This document shows, in pieces, positions 11,247-23,067 of a stretch of 64,000 nucleotides of DNA. Every line of letters starts with the position of its first letter. Within the stretch, counting starts at the first letter, position 1. Under the pieces are notes generated by a model. That model worked only from the letters and a program-made list of their open reading frames with translations. It searched no databases and was not told where the DNA came from. The DNA is from Astragalus membranaceus (taxonomy: Eukaryota > Streptophyta > Magnoliopsida > Fabales > Fabaceae): positions 63,570,587-63,634,586 of the forward strand of contig CM076849.1 in NCBI GenBank assembly GCA_039519185.1, given 5' to 3'. The position numbers and the translations under genes were made by a program.

Positions 11247-13388
11247 ATGTACATGAATTTTAATAAAGGAAGCTAATGAATTTGTACGATAAAACATAAA
11301 TCATAGAAAATAGAAAGACACTATTCTTTACTTCTTCACAAATTAATAAATAATAAATACTAATTATAGAAACAATTGAAGTTCAAAAATCATAAATCGA
11401 TTCCTTATTTTTATTCTTTATAATGATACGACAAAAGGATAGTAAAAATAATGGTACTATTCACAATATAAAAAAATATTTTTAATATAATTTTTTTTTT
11501 GAAACAACGTATAATCTAAGTAAGCTTAAATTAAGAGTAAAAATATAATATTTGTAAAAAAATTAAAACATAAATCTGAAACTTTATTTGTTGTTTTTAC
11601 CTGAAATACTATTTCATATTTTTACTTTTTTTTACAATTATTTTACCTAACGATCTTAGGTGTGATTTTGTAAAGAATAACTTAAATTTAATACATAACT
11701 ATACAATCAAGAAGATTACGATTAATAGTTGAAGATATACTCCAATCCAAAAAGAGATAGTTGCTTCTATTTACACACAATAAAAATATGATCAATACAT
11801 TAAACTTGAAACCTATAACAAAGTCAATACTTAATCAACAGTCAATAAAAGCTTACGGAAAAAGAAAAATTTAGACAATAAAATTTTGGAACTCCAACTA
11901 CAACAATGACTTTCATCAAGTATGGATATTAGTGATGTGAAAACCAAAAAAAATCATAAGTGATGTAACAACGAAACAAAAGTTATGTAAAAAAAGAAAA
12001 GATAATTGGTGTCTTCTCTTCTTAGGTATTTATAAAATTTGTGAAAGAAGACTTGAAGTGAAGGAAAATGAAAAGATTGTACCTAATATCTATTAAAAGA
12101 CCGCTATAATAATTAGTATTAATCATGATAATAATTTAGAGATACCAAAAGGCAACCAAAATGAAAACATCAAGTAATGAATTAAGAGTAATCAATAAAA
12201 TTTTTTAATAGAAATAAAAAGGGTGATAAACTCACAATTCTTAAAAGGTATTTTTTACCTTTAAGATTATTTGATCTGAAAATGCACAATTGAATTGTGT
12301 TTTTTCAAGAAAATTTTTGTATCATTTTTTATCAAGATGAAAATGATAGTATTTTATAAATAATGAAAAAACTATTTTAATAGAAAAGAATAAATCGACC
12401 ATTAAACTTCAAAGTTGAAAGATTTCGAATTATCAGTGCAGCCAATTGATTTGCATCCTTTGAATACATTTAGATAATAATAATTGAAGGAATAGGGGAA
12501 AATAATAATCATTTCATACTCGTTATATTTATTGTCTTTATTTTTAAAAATGATAGAATATAGAAAGGTAAGGATTTTGTTTCAAAAAATCAACTCAATA
12601 TTTTCAAAATAAATTACTAAAGTAATTACTTATATTCTATATCTATTTTTTGTCTAAAAAAATATTCTATATCTATTTCTAATGTATAAAGATAACCGGT
12701 TGAATAAAACTTAAAATATTTTTTGAAGATTAAAATATTCAACTATTATTAGACTGAAAATTTAATACATTAACCCTTCCACATTATTGTAAAAGCAATG
12801 ATTGAAGTCTCACTATATTATAGTGTTGAAGAGCCCAAGTCTCATTCACATAGATAAATAAATTTTTTAATAATTATAAAAATTCCTTGTGAAAATTAGA
12901 TAAATAAACCTGGTCTACTAAAGTTCACAATATAGACATAGAATTTAGTTTTTTTAGTGAGAAAAGAAAAGAAGTCTATAGAGAATGTAGTATTTTCGCT
13001 TAATAATTTATAAATTGAATTTAACATCTTTTCAATGTTTATAATTGTTTTAAATGATGAATAAATATATTACTTTGAATATTAATATAATACTTTGTGG
13101 TTTAGAAAAGTGAGCTAAAAATATATTGTGATATTTAATTATTGATAAAATGAAATTTAATTTTAAAAATTGGATGTCATAAAGGTTGAGTGGACATTAA
13201 TTAAGCAAAAAAGAATGTTGAGATTTGAGTTGGAAAATAAATGAAAATGATGTGGAACTTCCTAGAGGCTCAAAAAAAGCTTCCTTTAGATATTTATATT
13301 GATTTGAGATGCGCAAGTAGTGAGAAATAGAGGTTTAGGTGCTTATATATGAGTGTATGATTAATATTTTTATTTTTTCTATAGAGGT
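11247..13388. other. AT-rich spacer, nothing recognised
   Basis: This is very AT-rich sequence with no long open frame, no LTR ends and no clear repeat units. It ends at the target site GAGGT (13384-13388) of element E. It is probably old intergenic DNA. Confidence 0.6.
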
Positions 13389-13530
13389 TGTTCTGGGCTC
13401 AACCAAGAGGTCCAATTAGCAATACCAGGGGGTGCGATTAGCGATGAGATATGGATCAGCCCAATCAACTTGGCCCATATCCACTACATGCAAGCCCGAT
13501 ACACTTGGAGGGTTCAGATCGCCTCCACAA
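13389..13530 (+). repeat. Truncated 5' LTR of element E
   Basis: About 140 bases match 50765-50908 (TGTTYTGGGCTCAACCAAG through GATCGCCTCCAC). After CCACAACGA the sequence jumps to internal material, so the TATA region, the LTR end and the primer site have been deleted. Confidence 0.8.
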
Positions 13531-13955
13531 CGAGGGCACCAGGGCAGCATCAGACAGTGCCCCTGAGGGCGCCTGGAACCCAGGAAGGCGCCTGGAAGGG
13601 GAACCCTTCCTCCAACAACGGTGACACTGAAGACACCACTGGGGATCGTCATTGAGGAGATCCCCCGACCGACGTAGGCATCAAGAGTTTGACTAACAAG
13701 ACACCTCCCCCCGAAACTCAAGAAGGTTTTCGGAAGAAGGACCTTTCACTCAAAGGGTGGATGGATGCCAAATCCCAAGGGCCTTGGAGAAGCTGCCAAC
13801 TCTCAAGATGTATGACGGAACCGGAGACCCAGACCGCCATCTGGCACACTTCTCCCCGATGATGCGCTATTGAGGCGCCAGGGAGCCTGTTCACTGTAAA
13901 ATCTTCCCCCTCACTCTTGAAAATGCCGCACTAGAGTGGTTTCAAGAGCTAAGGC
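13531..13955 (+). pseudogene. Element E gag remnant, first part
   Basis: From about 13795 one frame reads LPTLKMYDGTGDPDRHLAHF, then a TGA, then VHCKIFPLTLENAALEWFQE. This is a recognisable Ty3-gypsy capsid-type Gag core (retrotransposon gag family). The frame is cut at 13955 by element B and resumes after 41110 with LRPNSISSWGQLARMFTARF before another stop. The 5' part (13540-13700) holds GGCGCC words and a block (about 13633-13680) repeated at about 48800-48845 in the E 3' region. No usable start codon is seen. Confidence 0.7.
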
Positions 13956-14108
13956 TGTAACATCCTCAAAATAATTAGGTGAATTATTTGGATGTTAACC
14001 CAATTGGATTAATTTAGTGCTTGATTTGTAAAATTATTGAGTGCTAAGGTAATTATTCGGTCGTCGCAGGATCGCTAAACCGATAGCAAGAAATAAGAGA
14101 TTAAGGGC

Positions 14109-14130
14109 AATATGGTCATTTGACCATATT
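14109..14130. promoter_or_regulatory. 22-bp palindrome with paired W-box cores
   Basis: AATATGGTCA, two bases, TGACCATATT: ten-base perfect arms. Each arm carries a TGACC core, and one side reads TTTGACC, the WRKY-type W-box. It is conserved unchanged in the 3' LTR at 20672-20693. A regulatory role is inference. Confidence 0.55.
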
Positions 14131-14852
14131 ACCACTTAATTAGAATGAAAGAAAGAAAAGAATAAAGGAAAGAAAGGAAAGAAAGAAAGGAAACGCAGAG
14201 TAGAGGAAAGAAGAAAAGAAAGAAGAGAAAGAAGAAAGAAGAAGAAGAAGGATCATCCCCCAAGCCCCACACTTCATCACCTTCATCATCTCACCTCCCT
14301 CTCCAAAACCCAAGAGCTAGGTAAGGTTTCATCCAATTTTCCCCCCTTTTTGTGACCTACGAAATTTACAGGGTTTGTTGGAAATTTGTTGAAATCATGG
14401 ATTGATAGGTGGTGTTGATGATTGGGTTATGCTTAGGATCAAAGCTAGGAGCGGATTGATCGCGTTGGGAAGTTCGAATCGAAGTTTGGAGCGGTTTGGT
14501 GATATAGGGTTCCGTTCGAGAGTTTTCAAGTCTCGGCAAATTCGGTTCGATATCGGCTCTCGCTTCAAGGGTGAGTTTTACTCACGTTTAGGTTTATTCC
14601 GTGTTGGTATAATTTGTGCGTTGATTGGTTCCGAGAAATTTTGAGTCGATTAGTTTTACTCACGAAAAATAGCGCTTTGGATGAAATCCGTTTAGATTGA
14701 GTTTTTGATTGGATTGATTAATTGTGTGGTTTGAATTGGGTCCATTGTGTTGGTTGTCAAATCTGTTTTCAATCGGAACGAGAATCGGAATTGAGCGGAG
14801 TAGCGGATTTCGCGAGAAATCGCAAAATCTGCACTTGACAGATCCCCATCGC

Positions 14853-14956
14853 GTCGCGACCCGCAGGTCATCGCGTCGTGACCCTGTGTGTTTTTGCGAG
14901 GAAAAATGTTTCTGACGCTTTTCGCGTCGCGACGGCAGCAGTTCGCGTCGCGACGA
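14853..14956. repeat. GTCGCGAC palindrome array in B LTR
   Basis: Four copies of GCGTCGCGACC-like words, three of them perfect GTCGCGAC palindromes. They sit immediately upstream of the conserved TTGGAAAGCTT block. In the 3' LTR (21428-21535) two of the copies are mutated. Confidence 0.8.
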
Positions 14957-15339
14957 TTTGCAGATTTTCAGCAACTGTACGCTGTTTTTGTTTTCGCGAT
15001 ATCTTTTGATCCGGGAACCCGATTGAGGTGTTCTAAAATGCGTTGGAAAGCTTATTCAGAGGCCTAACTGAATATTCTATTTTTAACGTAAAATGAACTG
15101 TGTTTGGAGTCGTAAATTGTATCGAAAAGTGACGAATTAGTATGCGAGAGTGAATGCGGACTTAACTTGTAATGTTCAATTATTGGTTTGAGGTAATGAA
15201 CCATGAGTTCATGTGTCTGTAGATTTATTCATTATATCGAGTTTGGGTGACGACCCATGTGATTAACATACTTGGCGGGGAAGTCATGATCCTTAAACCT
15301 AGGCCCGTATAGCATTAGGGAAAGTACTATTGGTAAAGG

Positions 15340-15486
15340 GGTTCACCGGGATTACCATGTTTGGGGTCGGTGTTGTGTTAAGAATTGATAACGCGGTTCA
15401 TCAGGATTACCATGCCTGGGGTCGGTGCTGTGTTATGTAGTGCGGTCCATCGGGATTACCATGTCTGGGGCCGGTGTCGCACTAGG
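15340..15486 (+). repeat. Three-copy 48-55 bp tandem repeat in B LTR
   Basis: Units start at about 15340, 15395 and 15443, each containing GGATTACCATG and GGGGYCGGTG. They correspond in position to the second array in the LTRs of A, F and H. Confidence 0.8.
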
Positions 15487-15965
15487 TTAAATTGCGTGGT
15501 TTATAAATTTAAACTCCGAGATAAAAGATTTCATAATTGGACTGAGAGTGTTAGTAGGGGTCTCGGTAGAACTCACTGAAATTGTATCTCACTATTTAAA
15601 TGTTGTTGTTTTACAGAGACACAGGGACAGCGGAAATCGAAGAGGCACGAGTAGGTTGAGCTCGGATGGTTGTCGTTGACATAGCCTTATGCTTTGTTTA
15701 TATTTCCTTTTGTTGTCCATGTACTAAGACCCTATGTACCTAGTACTTTACCTTTCTTCCGCTTCCTGTTTGATATTGAATACATTAGTCACTGCAGTTT
15801 ATGGTCATAGAACCGTATGGTCTTGATTATGTGTAAAACTGTGTGTTTGATTCAACGAAAATTTATAGTGGTATTCAGTGTCTGAGCAGGAAATATTATC
15901 TCTGATGATTTAGGTTTGGTGCACTCGGGTGTTTTTAGCTGATAAAAATACCGGGGTGTTACAGT

Positions 15966-15977
15966 TGGTATCAGAGC
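15966..15977 (+). other. Primer binding site of B (initiator tRNA-Met)
   Basis: TGGTATCAGAGC lies two bases after the LTR end. Confidence 0.9.
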
Positions 15978-16097
15978 GGTTCGACCTAGTCGGACTTAGC
16001 TTTTAGGGTCTTTGCCTTCTCCAGTCGTGATTTTCTTAGTATGCTATTAGACATTGAGCTTGATCAACTTAATACTTTGTGCATATTTCGCAGAATC

Positions 16098-17069
16098 ATG
16101 GCCAGAAGAGGTAGAGGCGTTCCTCCTCCTGTTGATCCACATTTCAAATGGATGCAGAATGTCATTGAGAATCAGCAGAAGATGATGCAGGATATGTTGC
16201 AAATGCAGCATGACCAAATGGGTCTGCAACAGCCCAATTTCCAACCTCATCAAGAAGATCCTAACCGGACATATTTCCAATTTCAAAAGATGAAGCCCCC
16301 GACTTACAAGGGTGGACCGGATCCAATGAATGCCTATTATTGGATTGATTCAATGGAGAAAATCTTTCAAACCTTGCAATGCGGGGAAGAAGAGAAGGTA
16401 ATATGTGCGGCAAATGTGCTCGATCAAGATGCCCACACCTGGTGGTGTAATGCAAGGCAAATGATGGAACTCCAAGGAACTCCCCTCACTTGGGACAACT
16501 TCAAGGAATTGTTTTTGAAGCAATATTTCCCTTCAGTGAAGAAACTAAGCAAGCAAGCAGAGTTTGTGAATCTCAAACAAGGAGATTTGTCAGTTGGGGA
16601 ATATGCTGCGAAATTTGAAAGACTGTCTCAGTTCTATGAGTTGGGGAGGTATGCCCCAAATGATATGTGGAAGATGCAAATGTTCAAAGAAGGTCTTCGA
16701 GCTGATGTGAGCCAAGGCCTCGGTTCTTACACTCTGGTTAATTATCCTGCCTTAGTGCAACAAGCATATGTTGCTGAGGAGGATCTGAGGAAAATGTATG
16801 CTGAAAGGAAAGATTATTGGAAGGGTAAGAAGAAGGTTGCTGAATCCTCTACTCCAAGCAGACAATTCAAGGGAAACAATTATAAAGGAAAGCAGGTACA
16901 ATCCTTTGATTCACCAAAGACTCGCAGGTGTCCCAACTGTGGAAGACATCATCATGGTGATTGTTGGCAAAGGCCAAATTGGTGCTATGTCTGCAATGAA
17001 GAGGGCCACTATGCAAACGAGTGCCCAACAAAGAAGAATTTCCAAGGGGCACCAAATGCTCCTAAGTAG
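16098..17069 (+). CDS. Element B Gag
   Basis: This 323-codon frame starts at the first ATG that gives a typical chromovirus Gag N-terminus (MARRGRGV). An in-frame ATG at 16041 is also possible but lies in the leader. Residues about 90-240 form the capsid-like core (PPTYKGGPDP, DQDAHTWW, TWDNFKELFLKQYFP). The C-terminus has two Cys/His groups: CPNCGRHHHGDC, and the classical knuckle CYVCNEEGHYANEC. The frame ends at TAG 17067-17069, just before the protease linker. In related elements gag and pol run on, so this stop is probably a mutation of CAG. Gag would package the element RNA in cytoplasmic particles. Confidence 0.85.
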   Translation: MARRGRGVPPPVDPHFKWMQNVIENQQKMMQDMLQMQHDQMGLQQPNFQPHQEDPNRTYFQFQKMKPPTYKGGPDPMNAYYWIDSMEKIFQTLQCGEEEKVICAANVLDQDAHTWWCNARQMMELQGTPLTWDNFKELFLKQYFPSVKKLSKQAEFVNLKQGDLSVGEYAAKFERLSQFYELGRYAPNDMWKMQMFKEGLRADVSQGLGSYTLVNYPALVQQAYVAEEDLRKMYAERKDYWKGKKKVAESSTPSRQFKGNNYKGKQVQSFDSPKTRRCPNCGRHHHGDCWQRPNWCYVCNEEGHYANECPTKKNFQGAPNAPK

Positions 17070-20000
17070 GGGCGAATCAACACTTTAGATGCACGGACCA
17101 TCACACCTACTGATAATCTTGAGGGGTACAGGATCTCTTTTTAATAACTCAGTCAATATTTTATATGATTCCGGTGCAACTCATTGTTTTATATCACAAG
17201 CGTGTGTAGATCGGTTGGGATTAGCATTATCTGAGCTGTCCGAACCGATAACTATTTTAACTGCTGCCAAGGGTCGTGTCCAGACCCAATCATTGTGTAA
17301 AAATTGCCTACTTGTCATAGGGGACAGACAATTTGTTGTGAAATTTATTTGCTTACCTATGAGAAGTATGGATATCGTTCTGGGTATGAATTGGATGGCT
17401 GAAAATCATGTAACAATCAACTGTGCTGATCGAACCATTAGCTTTGCCTCTAAATCCGTAGGGTTGACACAGGCAGATTCAGAAGCAACGATTTCTTACA
17501 CCGAAGTAAGCCAGTCATTATTCCAAGGTGCGGAAGCTATCCTTATTATGTTGTCTGCATCTACCGAAACGGGTTTAGATTTGTCATCTGTGCAAGTGGT
17601 AAATGAATTTCTAGATGTCTTTCCAGAGGAAGTTTCATCCTTACCTCCTGGCCGAGAGGTAGAATTCTCAATAGAATTGATTCCTGGTACAGGATCAATA
17701 TCTATTGCTCCTTATAGGATGTCTCCATTAGAATTAAGGGAATTGAAGTCTCAACTTGGAGAGTTGACCCCGAAGCGGTTCATCCGGCCGAGCGCTTCTC
17801 CATGGGGTGCTCCTGTGTTGTTAGTTAAGAAAAAGGATGGAAGCATGAGGTTGTGTATCGATTATCGACAACTCAACAAAGTGACGATCAAGAATAAATA
17901 TCCCTTGCCAAGGATAGACGACTTACTTGATCAACTTCGCGGTGCAGCAGTATTTTCAAAAATTGATCTGAGGTCGGGCTATTATCAAATAAAGGTACGA
18001 GCCTTAGATATTCCGAAGACAGCTTTCCGTACGAGGTATGGACATTACGAATTCGTAGTAATGCCCTTCGGTTTGACTAATGCTCCAGCCGTATTCATGG
18101 ATTACATGAACCGAGTTTTCCACACTTGCCTGGATCAGTTTGTTGTAGTATTCATTGATGATATCTAGGTGTATTCTAAGACCATAGAGGAGCATGTCCA
18201 ACATCTCCGCATTATTCTGAACGTACTTCGAGAAAAGAAATTGTATGCCAAGCCGTCGAAGTGTGACTTCTGGATGCCGGAAGTGAAGTTTTTGGGACAC
18301 GTGATTTCCCAATCGGGAGTTGCGGTGGATCCCAGTAAGGTAGAAGCGGTGTTGAATTGGGAACGACCAACATCTGTCACAGAAATAAGAAGTTTCTTGG
18401 GTCTAGCTGGTTACTATAGGAGGTTTATTCAAGGTTTTTCGCAATTGGTTCTTCCACTTACTCGGTTAACTCGTAAGGCCCAACCGTTTATATGGGATGC
18501 CGATTGTGAGGAATGTTTTCAAGAGTTGAAGGTTAGGTTGACTTCTGCTCCAATCCTAATTTCTTCCAAATACGTCTTTGGACTTCCAAATTTATAGTGA
18601 TGCTTCTGGAAAGGGTTTGGGATGTGTTCTCATGCAGAACCAACAAGTAGTAGCTTATGCCTCCAGACAGTTGAAGACTCATGAAGAGAATTATCCGACT
18701 CATGATTTGGAGTTGGAAGCTATTGTGTACGCACTGAAGATTTGGAGACATTACCTATATGGGTCTCGTTTCGAAGTCTTTAGTGATCATAAAAGTTTGA
18801 AGTATTTGTTTGAACAGAAGGAGTTAAATAACCGGCAGAGAAGGTGGGTGGAATTTCTGAAGGATTATGACTTCGAATTGAAGTATCATCCGGGAAAGGC
18901 TAATGTTGTAGCTGATGCACTAAGTAGGAAATCCATTCACATAGCAGAGTTTATGATGCATGAAATGAGATTGTTGGAGTCCTTTAGAGACTTGAATTTG
19001 AATGCGAAATCGAGGAAGAACCAGTTAGTGTTGAGCCATATGAGGATCTCTAGTTCATTAAGGGATTCTATTCGCTTAGTACAGGAAATTGACGTGAAGC
19101 TACAATCACAAAAAAGTGTTGCCAGACTTCACCGAAGATAGTGATGGGGTTATTCGTTTCAACGGTAGGTTCTGTGTGCCTGATAATGAAGATATTAAAA
19201 AGCAAGTGCTAGAGGAAGCACACCGAAGTTTATTTTTTGTACATCCTGGATCCATCAAGATGTATAGAGATTTAAAGCAGATGTATTGGTGGCATGGAAT
19301 GAAGTTAGAGATTTCCGAATTCGTATCTCAATGCTTAACTTGCCAAAGAGTTAAGATAGAACATCAGAAGCCTGCTGATCTGTTACGACCACTAGACGTG
19401 CCAGTGTGGAAGTGGGAAGACATTTCTATGGATTTTGTAATGGCGTTGCCAAGGTCTCAAGCCGGTAACGACTCCATTTGGGTAGTTGTGGATCGGTTAA
19501 GCAAATCAGCTCATTTTATTCCAGTTCGTTCGAGCAGTAAAGTATCCAAGTTAGCTGAGGTGTATTTGAAGAACATAGTAAGGTTACATGGGGTTCTTAC
19601 CAGTATAGTGTCGGATCGAGATCCGAAATTCACTTCTCGATTTTGGAAAGCTCTCAATGAAGCAATGGGGACTAAAGTGCTTCTTAGTACCGCTTATCAC
19701 CCGCAGACCAATGGTCAGACCGAGAGAACTATCCAGACATTAGAGGATATGCTTAGAGCTTCGGTACTTGATAACAGGAAGAAATGGGAGGATCATCTTC
19801 CATTGGTGAAATTCTCTTACAACAACAGTTATCATTCCAGTATCGGAATGGCACCTTTTGAAGCCTTGTATGGTAGGAAATGTAGAACTCTATTGTGTTG
19901 GTGGGAAGTCGGTGAGAACCGATTGTTAGGACCCGAGATGATTCATGACACTACTGAAAAGATCCGCCTGATCAGGGAGAGAATGAAAGCCGCTCAAAGT

Positions 20001-20468
20001 AGGAAAAAGAGCTATGCCGACAAAAGGAGAAGGCCGTTAGAGTTTGAGTCGGGTGACCATGTGTTTTTGAGATTGTCACCAACAATTGGCACAGGTAGAG
20101 CATTACGGGTGAAGAAACTCAGTCCTCGGTATATTGGACCCTTCTAGATTATCGAGCGAGTAGGGCCTCTTGCATACCGTATTGCTTTGCCTCCACCATT
20201 GTCAAATCTGCATGATGTATTCCATGTGTCTCAGTTGAGGAAGTACATTCCCGATCCAAGTCAACTGTTAGATTTTGAGACGATTGACCTTCGACCGGAC
20301 TTGTCCTTCCAACCTCATCCGAATTACGTCATGGAACGTGGCGAGAGGACGCTACGGACGAAGTCAATTCCCATTGTCAAGGTGGTTTGGGATGGTTTTT
20401 CGGTCGAGGAAGCTACTTGGGAGTTGGAGGACGATATGCGGACTCGGTATCCGTATTTGTTTTCTTGA
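17070..20468 (+). pseudogene. Element B pol: protease, RT, RNase H, integrase, chromodomain
   Basis: A one-base insertion near 17125 follows the gag stop, after which the protease motif LYDSGATHCFI is readable. RT follows (CIDYRQLNK, FIDDI), with TAG at 18166-18168 directly after the catalytic aspartates. A frameshift near 18565-18580 precedes RNase H (SDASGKGLGCVL). A poly-A frameshift near 19110 separates RNase H from integrase. Integrase keeps its zinc region (HRSLFFVHPG, CLTCQ) and catalytic triad (VDRLSKSAHF, SDRDPKF, QTERTIQ). TAG at 20145-20147 interrupts the C-terminal domain, and a chromodomain-like end (ATWELEDDM) closes the frame. At least five lesions, so dead. Confidence 0.9.
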
Positions 20469-20504
20469 GGTACGTTGTGTTTAATTTTGAGGACAAAATT
20501 CTTT

Positions 20505-20518
20505 TAAGTGGGGGAGAA
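20505..20518 (+). other. Polypurine tract of B
   Basis: AAGTGGGGGAGAA immediately precedes the 3' LTR. Confidence 0.85.
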
Positions 20519-22450
20519 TGTAACTTCCTCAAAATAATTAGGCGAATTATTTGGCTGTTAACCCAATTGGATTAATTTAGTGCTTGATTAGTAAAATTAT
20601 TGAGTGCTAAGGTAATTATTCGGTCGTCGCAGGATTGCTAAACCGATAGCAAGAAATAAGAGATTAAGGGCAATATGGTCATTTGACCATATTACCACTT
20701 AATTAGAATGAAAGAAAGAAAAGAATAAAGGAAATAAAGGAAAGAAAGAAAGGAAACGCAGAGAAGAGGAAAGAAGAAAAGAAAGAAGAAATAAAAGAAG
20801 AAGAGAAAGAAGAAAGAAGAAGAAGAAGGATCATCCCCCAAGCCCCACACTTCATCACCTTCATCATCTCACCTCCCTCTCCAAAACCCAAGAGCTAGGT
20901 AAGGTTTCATCCAATTTTCCCCCCTTTTTGTGACCTACGAAATTTAGAGGGTTTTGTTGGAAATTTGTTGAAATCATGGATTGATAGGTTGTGTTGATGA
21001 TTGGGTTATACTTAGGATCGAAGCTAGGAGCGGATTGATCGCGTTGGGAAGTTCGAATCGAAGTTTGGAGCGGTTTGGTGATATAGGGTTCCGTTCGAGA
21101 GTTTTCAAGTCTCGGCAAATTCGGTTCGATATCGGCTCTCGCTTCAAGGGTGAGTTTTACTCACGTTTAGGTTTATTCCGTGTTGGTATAATTTGTGCGT
21201 CGATTGGTTCCGAGAAATTTTGAGTCAAAAACCGTTATTTTGAAAAATAGCGCTTTGGATGAAATCTGTTTAGATTGAGTTTTTGACTGGATTTATTAAT
21301 TTTGTGGTTTGAATTGGGTCCATTGTGTTGGTTGTCAAATCTGTTTTCAATCGGAACGAGAATCGGAATTGAGCGGAGTTGCGGATTTCGCGAGAAATCG
21401 CAAAATCTGCACTTGACAGATCCCCATCACGTCGCGACCCGCAAGTCATCGCGTCGCGACCCTATGTGTTTTTGCGAGGAAAAATTTTTCTGACGCTTTT
21501 CGCGTCGCGACGGCAGCAGTTCGCGTGGCAACGGTTTGCAGATTTTCAGCAATTGTACACTGTTTTTGTTTTCGCGATATCTTTTGATCCGGGAACCCGA
21601 TTGAGGTGTTCTAAAATGCGTTGGAAAGCTTATTCAGAGGCCTAACTGAATATTCTATTTTTAAGGCAAAATGAACTGCGTTTGGAGTCGTAAATTGTGT
21701 CGAAAAGTGACGAATTAGTATGCGAGAGTGAATGCGGACTTAACTTGTAATGTTCAATTATTGGTTTGAGGTAATGAACCATGAGTTCATGTGTCTGTAG
21801 ATATATTCATTATATCGAGTTTGGGTGACGACCCATGTGATTAACATACTAGGCGGGGAAGTCATGATCCTTAAACCTAGGCCCGTATACCATTAGCGAA
21901 AGTATTATTGGTAAAGGGGTTCACCAGGATTACCATGTCTGGGGTCGGTGTTGTGTTAAGAATTCATAACGCGGTTTACCGGGATTACCATATCTGGTGT
22001 CGGTGCCGTGTTATGTGGTGCGGTCCATCGTGATTACCATGTCTGGGGCCGGTGTCGCACTAGGTTAAATTGTGTGGTTTATAAATTTAAACTCCGAGAT
22101 AAAAGATTTCATAATTGGACCGAGAGTGTTAGTAGTGGTCTCGGTAGAACTCACTGAGATTGTATCTCACTGTTTAAATGTTGTTTTACAGAGACACGGG
22201 GATAGTGGAAATCGAAGAGGCACGAGTAGGTTGAGCTCGGATGGTTGCCGTTGACATAGCCTTATGCTTTGTTTTTATTTCCTTTTGTTGTCCATGTACT
22301 AAGACCCTATGTACCTAGTACTTTATCTTTCTTCCGCTTCCTGTATGATACTGAATACATTAGTCGCTGCAGTTTATGGTCATAGAACCGTATGGTCTTG
22401 ATTATGTGTAAAACTGTGTGTTTGATTCAGCGAAAATTTATAGTGGTATT
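20519..22450 (+). repeat. 3' LTR of element B, upstream part
   Basis: It follows the order of 13956-15963 and is interrupted at 22450 by element C. It keeps AAAACCGTTATTTTG near 21228, where the 5' LTR has an unrelated replacement. The final 88 bases are at 41018-41105. Confidence 0.92.
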
Positions 22451-23057
22451 TGTAATACCCCAATTTTGTCCGCCTAATTGAAAAATTGTATTTTTGTGAA
22501 TGCCCAATTTTAATGGGTATTTTTCTTGTTTTTCAAAAAGCCCAAAAATATGTTTTGATGTGCTCACACATTTAGTTTCTAATCGTGTATGCGCGTCTTT
22601 GTAATCGTTAGCAGTTTAGCGTTATTATTATCATTTAGCTATCATCATTATTAGTTGTATTTACTTATTAGTAGTCATCAAAAATAAGAGACATAATCAA
22701 TAATCAAATATAATATTTTTATTTATTTAGATGAGTCCCTTTTTTACAAAAAACAAAAAATAAACATAATAAAATGAGATGTTTGTTACTGGGACAAGCA
22801 AAAATGAAAAGGTCAAACAAAAAAAGGGGGATGTACGCCCCTGCTGTTGTTGCTCAGAGAGGTAAATCAATTTGAGCTACAAGCTCCAACTTCCTTCTTC
22901 TTGTCTCCTTGGAGTTTTCCTAATTTGCACAAGCAAAGCTGCTTTTGCAGCAGCAGCAGCACCACCTCTTGGTGGTTTGTTTTGGTCTTCAGAAATCTGT
23001 CCCCTTAGAGTTTTGATCCACTGCTCCCCACACCACACCTACACCACAACATTTCAA

Positions 23058-23067
23058 CTATAAAAAC
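23058..23067 (+). promoter_or_regulatory. Sense TATA box of C LTR
   Basis: CTATAAAAAC lies in an AT-poor, AC-rich context, about 30 bases upstream of a purine-rich stretch that could hold the transcription start. It is repeated in the 3' LTR. Confidence 0.55.

Larger units (their letters stand above)
13956..15963 (+). repeat. 5' LTR of element B
   Basis: It starts TGTAACATCCTC and ends CCGGGGTGTTACA. Features in order are a 22-bp inverted repeat (14109-14130), a GA-rich tract, a leader-like stretch ending CAAGAGCTAG/GTAAGG at 14320, a second donor-like CAAGG/GTGAGTT at 14571, GTCGCGAC words (14853-14954), the conserved TTGGAAAGCTT block (14998-15085), three copies of a GGATTACCATG..GGGGYCGGTG unit (15340-15486) and an acceptor-like TTGTTTTACAG ending at 15616. 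Confidence 0.92.

Noticed and set aside
14321..14371. Short intron GTAAGG to TTTACAG in the B LTR
   Set aside because: At 51 nt it is below the usual plant minimum. The longer span to 15616 is more plausible.
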